DNA from: Halorubrum sp. 2020YC2
GTDB lineage: Archaea > Halobacteriota > Halobacteria > Halobacteriales > Haloferacaceae
Reading direction: 5' to 3'
Length of the DNA stretch: 64,000 nucleotides
Assembly (NCBI RefSeq): GCF_018623055.1
Contig: NZ_CP076019.1
Location: forward strand, 2,852,001 to 2,916,000
In this document: in pieces, positions 25,185-36,564 of the stretch
Layout: each line of letters starts with the position of its first letter
Numbering within the stretch: position 1 is the stretch's first letter
Notes under the pieces: model-generated
What the model saw: the letters and a program-made list of their open reading frames with translations, nothing else
What the model was told of the DNA's origin: nothing
The model's database searches: none
Program-made: the position numbers and the translations under genes

Positions 25185-26288
25185 GTGACCGTGTTCGACA
25201 GGGCGTACGACGATACGGTTCGCGTCCTCGACGAGGACGGCGAAGTCGTCGGGGACGTCCCCGACCTCGACGACGAGTCGCTCGTCGAGATGTACAGGCA
25301 CATGCGGCTGGCGCGTCACTTCGACGGCCGCGCGGTGAGCCTCCAGCGGCAGGGCCGGATGGGGACGTACCCCCCGCTCTCCGGGCAGGAGGGCGCCCAG
25401 ATCGGGTCGGCGTACGCGCTTGACGCGGACGACTGGATGATCCCGTCGTACCGCGAGCACGGCGCCGCCTTGGTCCACGGGCTCCCGCTGAAGCAGACGC
25501 TGCTGTACTGGATGGGCCACGAGGACGGCAACAACGCGCCGCCGGACGTCAACGTCTTCCCGGTCGCCGTCCCCATCGCGTCGCAGGTGCCCCACGCGAC
25601 GGGCGCCGCGTGGGCCTCGAAGCTCCGCGGCGAGGACGACGCGTTCATCTGCTACTTCGGAGACGGTGCGACCAGCGAGGGCGACTTCCACGAGGGGGTC
25701 AACTTCGCCGGCGTGTTCGACACGCCGACCGTCTTCTTCTGTAACAACAACCAGTGGGCGATATCCGTGCCCCGCGAGCGGCAGACCCGGAGCGCGACGC
25801 TGGCGCAGAAGGCGGAGGCGTACGGCATCGACGGCGTTCAGGTCGACGGGATGGACCCGCTCGCGGTGTACAGCGTCACGAAGGCGGCCTTGGAGAAGGC
25901 GCGCGACCCGGACGCGGACCGCCCGCGGCCGACGCTCATCGAGGCGGTCCAGTACCGCTTCGGCGCGCACACGACCGCCGATGACCCGACCGTCTACCGC
26001 GACGACGACGAGGTCGAAAGCTGGAAGGCGAAGGACCCGATCCCGCGGCTGGAGTCGTACCTCCGCGACGAGGGCGTCCTCGACGACGAGCGCGTCGCGG
26101 AGATCGAGTCGGCGGTCGAGGCGCGGGTCGCGGACGCCATCGACGAGGCGGAGTCGATGGCGCGTCCCGACCTGCGGGAGCTGTTCGAACACGCCTACGC
26201 GGAGCTCCCGCCCGAACTGGAGCGGCAGTACGAGGCGCTCGCCGCGCTGCGCGACGAGCGCGGCGACGCGGCGTTCCTGGAGGAGTAA
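25185..26288 (+). CDS. pdhA: 2-oxoacid dehydrogenase E1 component, alpha subunit
   Basis: The thiamine-diphosphate-binding alpha subunit of a branched-chain or pyruvate-type dehydrogenase. It has MYRHMRLARHFD near residue 45, the pocket motif GRMGTYPPLSGQEGAQIG, and the thiamine diphosphate motif starting GDGATSEGD at residue 159 and ending with CNNNQW near 187. The phosphorylation-loop-like segment is RFGAHTTADDP. I chose GTG at 25185 (VTVFDRAYDD), giving 367 residues, close to haloarchaeal relatives; GTG at 25173 is an alternative. First gene of a four-gene operon. Haloarchaea lack activity with pyruvate in tested cases, so the true substrate is uncertain. Confidence 0.92.
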   Translation: MTVFDRAYDDTVRVLDEDGEVVGDVPDLDDESLVEMYRHMRLARHFDGRAVSLQRQGRMGTYPPLSGQEGAQIGSAYALDADDWMIPSYREHGAALVHGLPLKQTLLYWMGHEDGNNAPPDVNVFPVAVPIASQVPHATGAAWASKLRGEDDAFICYFGDGATSEGDFHEGVNFAGVFDTPTVFFCNNNQWAISVPRERQTRSATLAQKAEAYGIDGVQVDGMDPLAVYSVTKAALEKARDPDADRPRPTLIEAVQYRFGAHTTADDPTVYRDDDEVESWKAKDPIPRLESYLRDEGVLDDERVAEIESAVEARVADAIDEAESMARPDLRELFEHAYAELPPELERQYEALAALRDERGDAAFLEE

Positions 26289-27275
26289 ATGACCGAGACA
26301 CAGAACCTCACGCTGGTACAGGCGGTACGGGACGGATTACACACCGAACTGCGCGAGGACGACGACGTCGTCGTGATGGGCCAAGACGTCGGGAAGAACG
26401 GCGGCGTCTTCCGCGCGACGGAGGGCCTCTTCGACGAGTTCGGCGGCGACCGGGTGATCGACACGCCGCTGGCCGAGTCGGGGATCGTCGGCACCGCGGT
26501 CGGGATGGCCGCGATGGGGATGCGACCGGTCCCGGAGATTCAGTTCTCCGGGTTCATGTACCCCGGCTTCGACCAGATCGTCTCGCACATGTCGCGGTTC
26601 CGGACCCGGAGCCGCGGGCGGTTCACGCTGCCGATGACGCTCCGGGCCCCCTACGGCGGCGGCATCCGCGCCCCGGAACACCACTCCGAGTCGAAGGAGG
26701 CGTTCTACGCGCACGAGGCCGGGCTGAAAGTGGTGATCCCCTCGACGCCCTACGACGCGAAGGGGCTGCTCGCGGCGTCGATCCGCGACCCGGACCCGGT
26801 GGTCTTCCTCGAACCGAAGCTGATCTACCGGGCGTTCCGCGAGGAGGTGCCCGACGAGCCGTACACCGTCCCGATCGGGGAGGCGGCCACCCGGCGCGAG
26901 GGCGACGACGTCGCCGTGTTCACCTACGGCGCGATGACCCGCCCCACGCTGGAGGCGGCGGAGACGCTGAGCGAGGAGGGGATCGAGTGCGAGGTGGTCG
27001 ACCTCCGGACGGTCTCGCCGCTCGACCGGGAGGCGATAGTCGAGGCGTTCGAGAAGACCGGCCGCGCGGTCGTCGTCCACGAGGCGCCCAAGACGGGCGG
27101 GCTCGGCGGCGAGATAACGGCGATCCTCCAGGAGGAGGCGCTCCTCTATCAGGAGGCACCGGTCGGCCGCGTCACCGGGTTCGACGTGCCGTATCCGCTC
27201 TACGCGCTGGAGGACTACTACCTCCCGTCCGCCGCGCGCGTCGAGGAGGGGATCTTGGAGGCGGTCGAATTTTAA
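26289..27275 (+). CDS. pdhB: 2-oxoacid dehydrogenase E1 component, beta subunit
   Basis: A 328-residue beta subunit that completes the E1 heterotetramer. Features are ALRTELREDDDVVVMGQDVG-like N-terminal sequence, FPVAESGIVGTAVGMAAMGMRPVPEIQ-type motif, APYGGGIRAPEHHSES near residue 118, and the transketolase C-terminal domain with VDLRTVSPLDREAI near residue 238. It begins immediately after the pdhA stop with no gap, so translation is coupled. It forms an active site together with the alpha subunit. Confidence 0.95.
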   Translation: MTETQNLTLVQAVRDGLHTELREDDDVVVMGQDVGKNGGVFRATEGLFDEFGGDRVIDTPLAESGIVGTAVGMAAMGMRPVPEIQFSGFMYPGFDQIVSHMSRFRTRSRGRFTLPMTLRAPYGGGIRAPEHHSESKEAFYAHEAGLKVVIPSTPYDAKGLLAASIRDPDPVVFLEPKLIYRAFREEVPDEPYTVPIGEAATRREGDDVAVFTYGAMTRPTLEAAETLSEEGIECEVVDLRTVSPLDREAIVEAFEKTGRAVVVHEAPKTGGLGGEITAILQEEALLYQEAPVGRVTGFDVPYPLYALEDYYLPSAARVEEGILEAVEF

Positions 27276-27276
27276 G

Positions 27277-27366
27277 ATGACCGCCGGAGATACACCCATG
27301 ACCGACCAGGACCGACGCGCGATCGACGGGAGTCGACGCGCGGCCGTCGAGGAGGCAGACGCATGA
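27277..27366 (+). CDS. 29-residue ORF between E1beta and E2 genes
   Basis: MTAGDTPMTDQDRRAIDGSR plus nine residues fits exactly between pdhB and pdhC. Its ATG begins one base after the pdhB stop, and its stop overlaps the pdhC ATG (ATGA). It is hydrophilic, with no recognised motif. It may be a coupling ORF that carries ribosomes across the gap, or a tiny protein. Evidence is positional only. Confidence 0.4.
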   Translation: MTAGDTPMTDQDRRAIDGSRRAAVEEADA

Positions 27367-29051
27367 CAGTCGAGGAGTTCAAGCTGCCGGACGTCGGTGA
27401 GGGCGTCGCGGAGGGCGAACTGGTCTCGTGGCTGGTCGCGCCCGGCGACCGCGTCGAGGAGGACCAGCCGGTGGCCGAGGTCGAGACGGACAAGGCGCTC
27501 GTCGAGGTGCCGTCGAGCTACGACGGCGTCGTCGAGGAGCTGTTCGCCGAGGAGGGGGAGATGGTCCCCGTCGGGGACGTGATCATCTCGTTCCGCGTCG
27601 ACGAGGACGACGAGGCGGCCGCCGGCGACGACGCCGGTACCGAGGCCGAACCGGCGTCCGGCTCGGCCGCGGGCAACGAACCGGAACCGGACGCGGCCGC
27701 CGACGAGCACGACGCGGAGTCCGCCGCGCCTGACTCGGCGCCCGCCGAGTCCGAAACCGAACCGGAAACGCCCTCCGGGCGCACCTTTGCGCCGCCGTCG
27801 GCCCGCCGGCTCGCCCGCGAACTCGGCGTCGACGTCGCGGCCGTCGACGGGAGCGGTCCCGGCGGCCGGATCACCGAGGCCGACGTGCGGGCACACGCCG
27901 AGGGCGATACCGGACCCACCGGTGCGGGCGACGCGGACGACGGTCCCGAGCCGCGACCCTCCCCGACGCCGACCGACACCGGATCCGAGGGGCGGAAGTC
28001 CGCGGTCAGCAAGCGCGGCTCCGACGGCTCCGCGGACTCCCCGGCGGCGAGCGCGTCCGGCGGGGGTCCCGAACCGGCGGGCCGCGAGACGACGCTCGCG
28101 ACGCCCGCGACGCGGAAGGTCGCGCGCGAGCGCGGCGTCGACCTCGACGACGTGCCGACGGACGAGACCCGCGACGGCGAGGCGTTCGTCACGGCTTTGG
28201 CCGTGAACGCGTACGCCGACGCGCTGGAGTCGGGGGCGGCGTCGACGGCGGCGGCCGAGACGACGCCCGACCCGGAGCCGGCGCCCGTCGACGCGAGCGC
28301 GGAGCCGGCCGGCGCGGACGCCGCCTCCGCGGGCTCGACCGCCGGCGACGAGACCGTCCCCTATCGCGGCGTCAGGCGGACCATCGGGAAGCAGATGGAG
28401 CGGTCGAAGTTCACCGCCCCGCACGTCACCCACCACGACACCGCCGCGGTCGACGCGCTCGTCGAGGCCCGCGAGGACCTGAAGCCGAAGGCCGAGGCGG
28501 CGGAGGTGAAGCTCACCTACATGCCGTTCGTGATGAAGGCCATCGTCGCGGGGCTGAAAGAGCACCCGTACCTCAACAGCGAGCTCCGCGAGGACGACGA
28601 GGAGATCGTGTTGAAAAGCGAGTACAACCTCGGGATCGCGGTCGCCACCGACGCGGGCCTCATGGTCCCCGTCGTCGAGGACGTCGACGAGAAGGGGCTC
28701 TTCGAGCTGGCCGACGAGGTGAACGACCTCGCCGCCCGCGCCCGCGAGCGCAAACTCAAACCCGCTGAGATGAACGGCGGCACCTTCACGATCACCAACT
28801 TCGGCGCCATCGGCGGCGAGTACGCCACGCCGATCATCAACTACCCCGAGACCGCGATCTTGGGGCTCGGCGCCATCGAGGAGCGCCCGGTCGTGCGCGA
28901 GCGCGACGGGGAAAGCGAGGTCGTCCCGGCGCCGACGCTGCCGCTGTCCCTGTCGATCGACCACCGGGTCGTCGACGGGGCGATCGCGGCCGAGTTCGCG
29001 AACACCGTCATGGAACACTTAGAAAACCCGCTGCTGCTACTCAACGAATAA
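27363..29051 (+). CDS. pdhC: 2-oxoacid dehydrogenase E2 component (dihydrolipoyl acyltransferase)
   Basis: The 562-residue E2 core carries acyl groups on a swinging lipoyl arm. The lipoyl domain (1-80) has the modified K44 in ETDKALVEVPS. An acidic Ala/Pro linker follows, with a peripheral-subunit-binding domain at about 140-180 (PSARRLARELGVDVAAVDGSG) and a second similar one at about 243-285 (TPATRKVARERGVDLDDVP). The catalytic domain (about 333-562) ends with the active-site DHRVVDG, H534. Two binding domains separated by low-complexity linkers is more than the usual one. Confidence 0.94.
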   Translation: MTVEEFKLPDVGEGVAEGELVSWLVAPGDRVEEDQPVAEVETDKALVEVPSSYDGVVEELFAEEGEMVPVGDVIISFRVDEDDEAAAGDDAGTEAEPASGSAAGNEPEPDAAADEHDAESAAPDSAPAESETEPETPSGRTFAPPSARRLARELGVDVAAVDGSGPGGRITEADVRAHAEGDTGPTGAGDADDGPEPRPSPTPTDTGSEGRKSAVSKRGSDGSADSPAASASGGGPEPAGRETTLATPATRKVARERGVDLDDVPTDETRDGEAFVTALAVNAYADALESGAASTAAAETTPDPEPAPVDASAEPAGADAASAGSTAGDETVPYRGVRRTIGKQMERSKFTAPHVTHHDTAAVDALVEAREDLKPKAEAAEVKLTYMPFVMKAIVAGLKEHPYLNSELREDDEEIVLKSEYNLGIAVATDAGLMVPVVEDVDEKGLFELADEVNDLAARARERKLKPAEMNGGTFTITNFGAIGGEYATPIINYPETAILGLGAIEERPVVRERDGESEVVPAPTLPLSLSIDHRVVDGAIAAEFANTVMEHLENPLLLLNE

Positions 29052-30478
29052 TGGTCGTCGGAGACGTCACCACGGGAACGGAGGTACTGGTCATCGGCGC
29101 GGGACCGGGCGGCTACGTCGCCGCCATCCGCGCCGCACAGGAGGGGCTCGACACGACCTTAGTCGAGAAGGACGCCTACGGGGGCGCCTGTCTCAACCGC
29201 GGCTGTATCCCCTCGAAGGCGCTGATCACCGGCAGCGGGCTGGCCCACGAGGCGGGCAACGCGGAGTTCATGGGCGTCCACGCGGACCCCGCCGTCGACA
29301 TGGGGAAGATGATCGAGTGGAAAGACGGCGTGGTCGACCGGCTGACGAGCGGCGTCGAGAAGCTCTGCAAGGCCAACGGCGTGAATCTGGTCGCAGGGAC
29401 CGCCTCGTTCACCGGCGAGAACACCGTCCGCGTCGCGCACGGCGGCGACGGACAGGGCTCCGAGACCCTCTCGTTCGAGCACGCGATCGTCGCCACCGGT
29501 TCGCGCCCGATCCAGATCCCCGGCTTCGATTTTTCCGAGGACCACGTCTGGAGCTCAGCCGAGGCGCTCGACGCGGACACGGTCCCCGACCGGCTCGGGA
29601 TCGTCGGCGGCGGCTACATCGGGATGGAGCTGGCGACGACGTACGCGAAGCTCGGCGCCGACGTGACGGTCGTCGAGATGCTCGACGACATCCTCGACCC
29701 CTACGAGGACGACGTGAAGCGGATCGTCCGCAAGCGCGCCGAGGAGCTGGGCGTCGAGTTCCACTTCGGTGAGGGCGCAAGCGAGTGGTCGGAGGCGCCC
29801 GACGGCGGCTACCTGCTCCACACGGAGACGGAGGAGGGCGAGGAGTCGACGTACGGCGTCGACAAGGTCCTCGTCGCGGTCGGTCGCCAGCCGGTCACGG
29901 ACGGGCTGGACTTAGACGAGGCCGGGATAGAGACCGACGAGCGCGGGTTCATCGAGACGGACGACCGCACCCGCACCGCGGTCGAACACGTTCACGCGGT
30001 GGGCGACGTGGCGGGCGATCCGATGCTCGCGCACGCGGCCTCGAAGGAGGGGATCGTCGCCGCGGAGGTGATCGCGGGCGAGCCGGCCGCGCTGGACCAG
30101 CAGGCAGTCCCGGCGGCCGTCTTCACCGACCCCGAGATCGGGACGGTCGGGATGACGGAGGCGGCGGCCGAGGAGGCCGGGTTCGACCCCGCGGTCGGCC
30201 AGATGCCGTTCAACGCCTCCGGGCGGGCGATGACGACCGGCCACACCGAGGGGTTCGTCCGGATCGTCGCCGACGACGAGACCGGCTTCGTGCTCGGCGC
30301 GCAGATCGTCGGTCCCGAGGCGTCGGAGCTGATCGCGGAGGTCGCGCTCGCGATCGAGATGGGCGCGACCCTCGAAGACGTGGCGGCCACGGTCCACACC
30401 CACCCGACGCTCGCGGAGGCGGTGATGGAGGCCGCGGAGAACGCGCGCGGACAGGCGATCCACACGCTGAACCGCTGA
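29051..30478 (+). CDS. lpdA: Dihydrolipoamide dehydrogenase (E3)
   Basis: A 475-residue FAD disulfide oxidoreductase that reoxidises dihydrolipoamide with NAD. It has the FAD motif VLVIGAGPGGYVAA (12-25), the redox-active C47 and C52 in GGACLNRGCIPSK, the NAD motif GIVGGGYIGMELA near residue 185, and the C-terminal dimer-interface HTHPTLAE at 449-456 with the catalytic His. Its ATG overlaps the E2 stop by one base. Last gene of the pdh operon. Confidence 0.96.
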   Translation: MVVGDVTTGTEVLVIGAGPGGYVAAIRAAQEGLDTTLVEKDAYGGACLNRGCIPSKALITGSGLAHEAGNAEFMGVHADPAVDMGKMIEWKDGVVDRLTSGVEKLCKANGVNLVAGTASFTGENTVRVAHGGDGQGSETLSFEHAIVATGSRPIQIPGFDFSEDHVWSSAEALDADTVPDRLGIVGGGYIGMELATTYAKLGADVTVVEMLDDILDPYEDDVKRIVRKRAEELGVEFHFGEGASEWSEAPDGGYLLHTETEEGEESTYGVDKVLVAVGRQPVTDGLDLDEAGIETDERGFIETDDRTRTAVEHVHAVGDVAGDPMLAHAASKEGIVAAEVIAGEPAALDQQAVPAAVFTDPEIGTVGMTEAAAEEAGFDPAVGQMPFNASGRAMTTGHTEGFVRIVADDETGFVLGAQIVGPEASELIAEVALAIEMGATLEDVAATVHTHPTLAEAVMEAAENARGQAIHTLNR

Positions 30479-30636
30479 GTGCGTTCCGGCCGTCGAGCGC
30501 GTCCCGAACGGACCCCTCCGGCCGGTACTACCGACTCGTTCCATGGGTCCGTACAGCCGTCTCTCCGACCGATAGCCGGTACCCGACACAGTAAAGACTC
30601 GCAGACGGGCGATACTACGTCAATCGTCGACGCCGG

Positions 30637-30678
30637 TGAGTGGTATATGTTCGGCCGTGGTAGCAAATTTACCACTCA
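30637..30678 (+). promoter_or_regulatory. Inverted repeat upstream of katG
   Basis: TGAGTGGTA at 30637-30645 is repeated inverted as TACCACTCA at 30670-30678, with 24 bases between. It lies about 100-140 bases before katG, upstream of an AT-rich block (TTTTTATTGTAATG at 30708) that could be the promoter. Candidate operator for an oxidative-stress or metal regulator; the protein is unknown. Confidence 0.4.
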
Positions 30679-30773
30679 TCGAGATATATTTGTCTCGGCT
30701 CTGTGACTTTTTATTGTAATGAGAAACTCTGCCAAACAACTGTTATTAGGCGGAAGCAGATATGTAGGGGTAG

Positions 30774-32936
<2,163 letters not shown>

Positions 32937-33164
32937 CGCCGTTCCGTCGCGGTCGGCGTTCCCTCTCGTTCGAGCCGATTTGAACGCGCCTCGACCCGCT
33001 CGACGGCCGGCTCGGTCTCACTTCTCTCTCCGTTCGCGTCCGAGATTTGCTGAGAGAAGGTCGATCCGAGGCGTCGATTCGCGTGTCTGTGGCGCCGTCG
33101 TCGATACCGTCGCGTCGACGTGTCCCCCTACTCGCTCAGCGACTCGGCAACTGACATCCCGGTT

Positions 33165-33560
33165 TCATAGCGACCGCGACCCGTCGAGCGCCACGAGGAC
33201 GGCGTTCGCGCGCGGCGTGGCGCGATACATCCGCCACTTCCCCTCCTTCCGGCGCGTGACGAGGCCGGCGTCGGTGAGCTGCGAGAGGGCGTGGCTGATC
33301 GCGCTGTCGCTCACGTCTAAGAGCGGTGAGAGCTCGCAGACGCACAGCTCCTCGTCGTCCGCCGCGTGAAGCATCCGGACGATCTTGTACCGCGTCTCGC
33401 TGCCGAGCGCCGACAGTAGCTCGATATCGGTCTCCAGGTCCGACCCGCCGACGCTCTCGTTCAGGTCCTCCAGCTCCGCCAACCGGTCGGCGAGGGCTTC
33501 GTCCGTACAGGAGCCGCACTCGTCGGCGACGTACCGCTGTAGCCGCTCGGTCGATGACAT
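33165..33560 (-). CDS. arsR: ArsR-family metal(loid)-responsive repressor
   Basis: A 131-residue winged-helix regulator. The core is LLSALGSETRYKIVRMLH, then the metal-binding helix ELCVCELSPLL with two Cys near residues 73 and 75 as in arsenite-sensing ArsR. The recognition helix SDSAISHALSQLTDAGLV and wing RRKEGKWRMYRA follow. Two more cysteines lie near the N-terminus (DECGSCTD). It is divergent from the arsD-arsA operon, so it probably represses that operon and itself. Confidence 0.9.
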   Translation of the reverse strand: MSSTERLQRYVADECGSCTDEALADRLAELEDLNESVGGSDLETDIELLSALGSETRYKIVRMLHAADDEELCVCELSPLLDVSDSAISHALSQLTDAGLVTRRKEGKWRMYRATPRANAVLVALDGSRSL

Positions 33561-33877
33561 ACGGACAATTGAACCGATGTGTGATTAAGCGTTATGGCCG
33601 GCGCGTCTCCATCGTCAGCAAGCGCCGAATAATTCACTATCTATTCAACCAGAGTGCGCTCGTATCTCCTCGTCTAAGCGTGGTTAGCGAGCCGATACCT
33701 GCGCTTTTCCCCGACTAACGCGCACGAGCCTCTACCTCACATATGGTCACCGATTGTCTCCATCGAAGGATTTATAATTATATGAGAAATCGTTCAAATG
33801 TATCGATCGCTGGAGGACTCGACGTAGCCTCTGTCGCGAACGATAGCTCAAACGTACGACCGCGATCCGACCCACCT
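33561..33877. promoter_or_regulatory. Divergent arsR / arsD-arsA regulatory region
   Basis: The 317-base gap between the divergent ars genes holds AT-rich DNA in several blocks, such as GAATAATTCACTATC at 33627 and GGATTTATAATTATATG at 33769. The last looks like a TATA box about 95 bases before arsD, giving a long leader. Short inverted or direct TTCAA/TTGAA half-sites occur near 33572, 33645 and 33793 and could bind the repressor. No gene was found here. Confidence 0.5.
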
Positions 33878-34207
33878 ATGACCGAACTCACCCTGTACGA
33901 AGAAGCGATGTGTTGCTCCACCGGCGTCTGCGGTCCCGACCCCGACGACGAACTCGTCGAGGTCAGCGCGGCGCTCGACCAGCTCGAAGCCGCGTTCGAC
34001 GACCTCGAAGTCACCCGAGCGAACATGCAACACAACATCGACCAGTTCCTCGAAACGCAGCGGATATACGACCGCGTCCAGGAGGACGGTCCGTCGATCC
34101 TCCCGATCACGGTCGTCGACGACGAGATCGTCGCCGAGGGCGAGTACCTCTCGTACGACGAACTGACCGCGGCCATCGACGGCAACGCCGCGCCACAGGA
34201 GGCCTAA
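33878..34207 (+). CDS. arsD: ArsD arsenite metallochaperone
   Basis: ArsD hands arsenite to the ArsA ATPase. The 109-residue protein begins MTELTLYEEAMCCSTGVCG, with the C12-C13-C18 arsenite site conserved in the family. A thioredoxin-like fold follows, ending in LPITVVDDEIVAEGEYLS. It lacks the extra C-terminal Cys pairs of plasmid ArsD. The chosen ATG gives normal length; an in-frame extension reaches 33743 but covers promoter-like DNA. The gene is followed after three bases by arsA. Confidence 0.93.
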   Translation: MTELTLYEEAMCCSTGVCGPDPDDELVEVSAALDQLEAAFDDLEVTRANMQHNIDQFLETQRIYDRVQEDGPSILPITVVDDEIVAEGEYLSYDELTAAIDGNAAPQEA

Positions 34208-34210
34208 TAA

Positions 34211-36151
34211 ATGGCACAATCACAGCCGACGGCGACGAGCGCGCGTGACGTCGTCGAACCGAGCGGCGACGAAACGGAGTTCGTTTTCTTCAGCGGGAAG
34301 GGCGGCGTCGGCAAGAGCACCGTGAGCTGTGCGACCGCGACGTGGCTCGCCGACAACGACTACGAGACGCTGCTGGTGACCACCGACCCTGCCCCGAACC
34401 TCTCGGACATCTTCGGGGAGTCGATCGGTCACGAGGTCACCGCGATCGACGGGATCGAGAACCTCTCGGCGATCGAGATCGACCCGGACACCGCCGCCGA
34501 GGAGTACCGACAGGAGACGATCGAGCCGATGCGCGAACTGCTCGGGGAGGAGGAGATCCGGACGGTCGAAGAGCAGCTCAACAGTCCCTGCGTCGAGGAG
34601 ATAGCCGCCTTCGACAACTTCGTCGACTTCATGGACAGCCCGGAGTACGACGTCGTCGTCTTCGACACGGCGCCGACGGGCCACACCATCCGGCTGATGG
34701 AGCTCCCCTCCGACTGGAACGCCGAACTCGAGAAGGGCGGCTCGACCTGTATCGGGCCGGCCGCCTCGATGGAGGACAAAAAACAGGACTACGAGCGCGC
34801 GATCGACACGCTCCAGGACGACGAGCGTACCTCGTTCGCGTTCGTCGGTAAGCCGGAGGACTCCTCGATCGACGAGATCGAACGCAGCGCGAGCGACCTC
34901 GGCGACCTCGGGATCGAGTCGCAGCTGTTGATCCTCAACGGCTACCTCCCAGAGTCGGTGTGCGAGGACCCCTTCTTCGAGGGGAAGCGCGCGGACGAGC
35001 AGGCCGTCATCGAGCACGCCCGCGAGGAGTTCGACGCCGACGCGACGGCGACGTACCCGCTCCAGCCGGGCGAGATCGCCGGCCTCGACCTGCTCGCGGA
35101 CGTGGGTGGTGTCCTCTACGACGGCACGGAGGCGACCGTCGACGTCGGAACCGCGACCGACGTGGACGCTGACGACGCGGCTGAGTTCGATTCAATGGCG
35201 GACGCCGAGGCGGTCGTCGATCAACTGACGCCGAGCGACGAGACGCAGTACCTCTTTTTCACCGGGAAAGGCGGTGTCGGCAAGAGTACCATCGCCTCGA
35301 CGGCGGGGACGAAACTCGCTGAGGCGGGCCACGAGACGCTCGTCGTCACAACTGACCCGGCCGCGCACTTAGCGGACATCTTCGGTGAGCCCGTGGGCCA
35401 CGAACCCACTTCGGTCGGCCAGGAGAACCTCGACGCGGCGCGGATCGACCAAGAAAAAGCGCTTGCGGAGTACCGCGAGCAGGTCCTCGACCACGTCACC
35501 GAGATGTACGAGAACAAAGAGGACACCCAGATCGACGTCGACGCCGCGATCGCGAACGTCGAAGAGGAGTTGGAGTCGCCCTGTGCCGAGGAGATGGCGG
35601 CCTTAGAGAAGTTCGTGAGCTACTTCGACGAGGACGGCTACGACGTCGTCGTCTTTGACACGGCCCCCACGGGCCACACGCTCCGACTGCTCGAACTCCC
35701 CTCCGACTGGAAGGGGTTCATGGACCTCGGCTCGCTGACGAAGGGCGCTGCGCCCGCCAAGGGTGACCAGTACGACGAAGTCATCGAGACGATGAAAGAC
35801 CCCGAACGGAGCACGTTCGCGTTCGTGATGTACCCCGAGTACACCCCGATGATGGAGGCGTACCGGGCTGCCGCCGACCTCAAAGATCAGGTCGGCATCG
35901 AGACCTCGCTGGTCGTCGCCAACTACCTCCTCCCCGAGGAGTACGGCGACAACGCCTTCTTCGCGAACCGGCGCGCCCAGCAGGCACAGTATCTCGAAGA
36001 GATTCGAGACCGGTTCGACGCGCCGTTGATGTTGGCGCCGCTCCGGCAGGACGAACCGATCGGGCTCGACGAACTCAGCGCCTTCGGTGAGGAGATTACC
36101 GGACTCGCAGACGTTGTCGAAGCGGACGCACCAGAGGTGACGCCCTCGTGA
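34211..36151 (+). CDS. arsA: ArsA arsenite-stimulated ATPase (duplicated)
   Basis: A 646-residue ATPase of two homologous halves. P-loops GKGGVGKST lie at residues 29-37 and 352-360. DTAPTGHT signatures follow in both halves, and TTDPAPN/TTDPAAH switch motifs are present. Candidate arsenite ligands are C127 (SPCVEE), C251 (ESVCEDP) and C458 (SPCAEE), a set resembling the three in E. coli ArsA. It normally energises an ArsB membrane pump, but no arsB or acr3 gene lies in this window. Its stop overlaps the next gene by four bases (GTGA). Confidence 0.94.
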   Translation: MAQSQPTATSARDVVEPSGDETEFVFFSGKGGVGKSTVSCATATWLADNDYETLLVTTDPAPNLSDIFGESIGHEVTAIDGIENLSAIEIDPDTAAEEYRQETIEPMRELLGEEEIRTVEEQLNSPCVEEIAAFDNFVDFMDSPEYDVVVFDTAPTGHTIRLMELPSDWNAELEKGGSTCIGPAASMEDKKQDYERAIDTLQDDERTSFAFVGKPEDSSIDEIERSASDLGDLGIESQLLILNGYLPESVCEDPFFEGKRADEQAVIEHAREEFDADATATYPLQPGEIAGLDLLADVGGVLYDGTEATVDVGTATDVDADDAAEFDSMADAEAVVDQLTPSDETQYLFFTGKGGVGKSTIASTAGTKLAEAGHETLVVTTDPAAHLADIFGEPVGHEPTSVGQENLDAARIDQEKALAEYREQVLDHVTEMYENKEDTQIDVDAAIANVEEELESPCAEEMAALEKFVSYFDEDGYDVVVFDTAPTGHTLRLLELPSDWKGFMDLGSLTKGAAPAKGDQYDEVIETMKDPERSTFAFVMYPEYTPMMEAYRAAADLKDQVGIETSLVVANYLLPEEYGDNAFFANRRAQQAQYLEEIRDRFDAPLMLAPLRQDEPIGLDELSAFGEEITGLADVVEADAPEVTPS

Positions 36152-36564
36152 GCGACGCAGGCGAGGTGGAGGATGCGGCCGAAGGAAGCCCGGGCGGACC
36201 CGATGTAGAAAGCGTGGAAGCCGACGTTGAGGCGGCGCTCCACGAGTTCCTCGACACGCTCGACGAGTCTGAGACGTATCAGCGGTTCGTCGCGGCCGAC
36301 GAGGCGTTACAGGACGACGACGAGGCGACGGCGCTGCTCCGCGAATACCAGCGAAAGCAACAGCAGATGCAACGCGGCGGTTTCGACGAGTCGGTGATGG
36401 CCGAGCTGAAGCAGCTCCAGACCGAAATGTCGAACAACGAGACGATCCAGCGTCAGCAGGCCGCACAGGCCGATCTGATAGAACTGCTCAAGCGAACGAA
36501 CGACGCCATTAGCGACGAAATCGGCGAGGAGTTCGCGCGGTCCACCGGAGGTGGGTGCTGTTGA
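36148..36564 (+). CDS. YlbF/YmcA-like helical protein with C-terminal Cys-Cys
   Basis: A 138-residue protein started by GTG in the overlap with arsA. The acidic N-terminus is followed by a helical YlbF/DUF964-like domain (ALHEFLDTLDESETYQRFVAADEALQDDDEATALLREYQRK, then QTEMSNNETIQRQQAAQADLIELLK), seen in small adaptor proteins. It ends STGGGCC, adding a vicinal cysteine pair not usual in this family. Position next to ArsA and ArsD suggests it binds arsenite or docks with them. This is inference. Confidence 0.8.
   Translation: MSDAGEVEDAAEGSPGGPDVESVEADVEAALHEFLDTLDESETYQRFVAADEALQDDDEATALLREYQRKQQQMQRGGFDESVMAELKQLQTEMSNNETIQRQQAAQADLIELLKRTNDAISDEIGEEFARSTGGGCC

Noticed and set aside
26337-29018. 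An 893-codon open frame antisense to pdhB and pdhC
   Set aside because: It mirrors two certain enzyme genes; its product is Arg/Val/Gly/Leu-rich with no domain, as expected of the reverse frame of high-GC codons.
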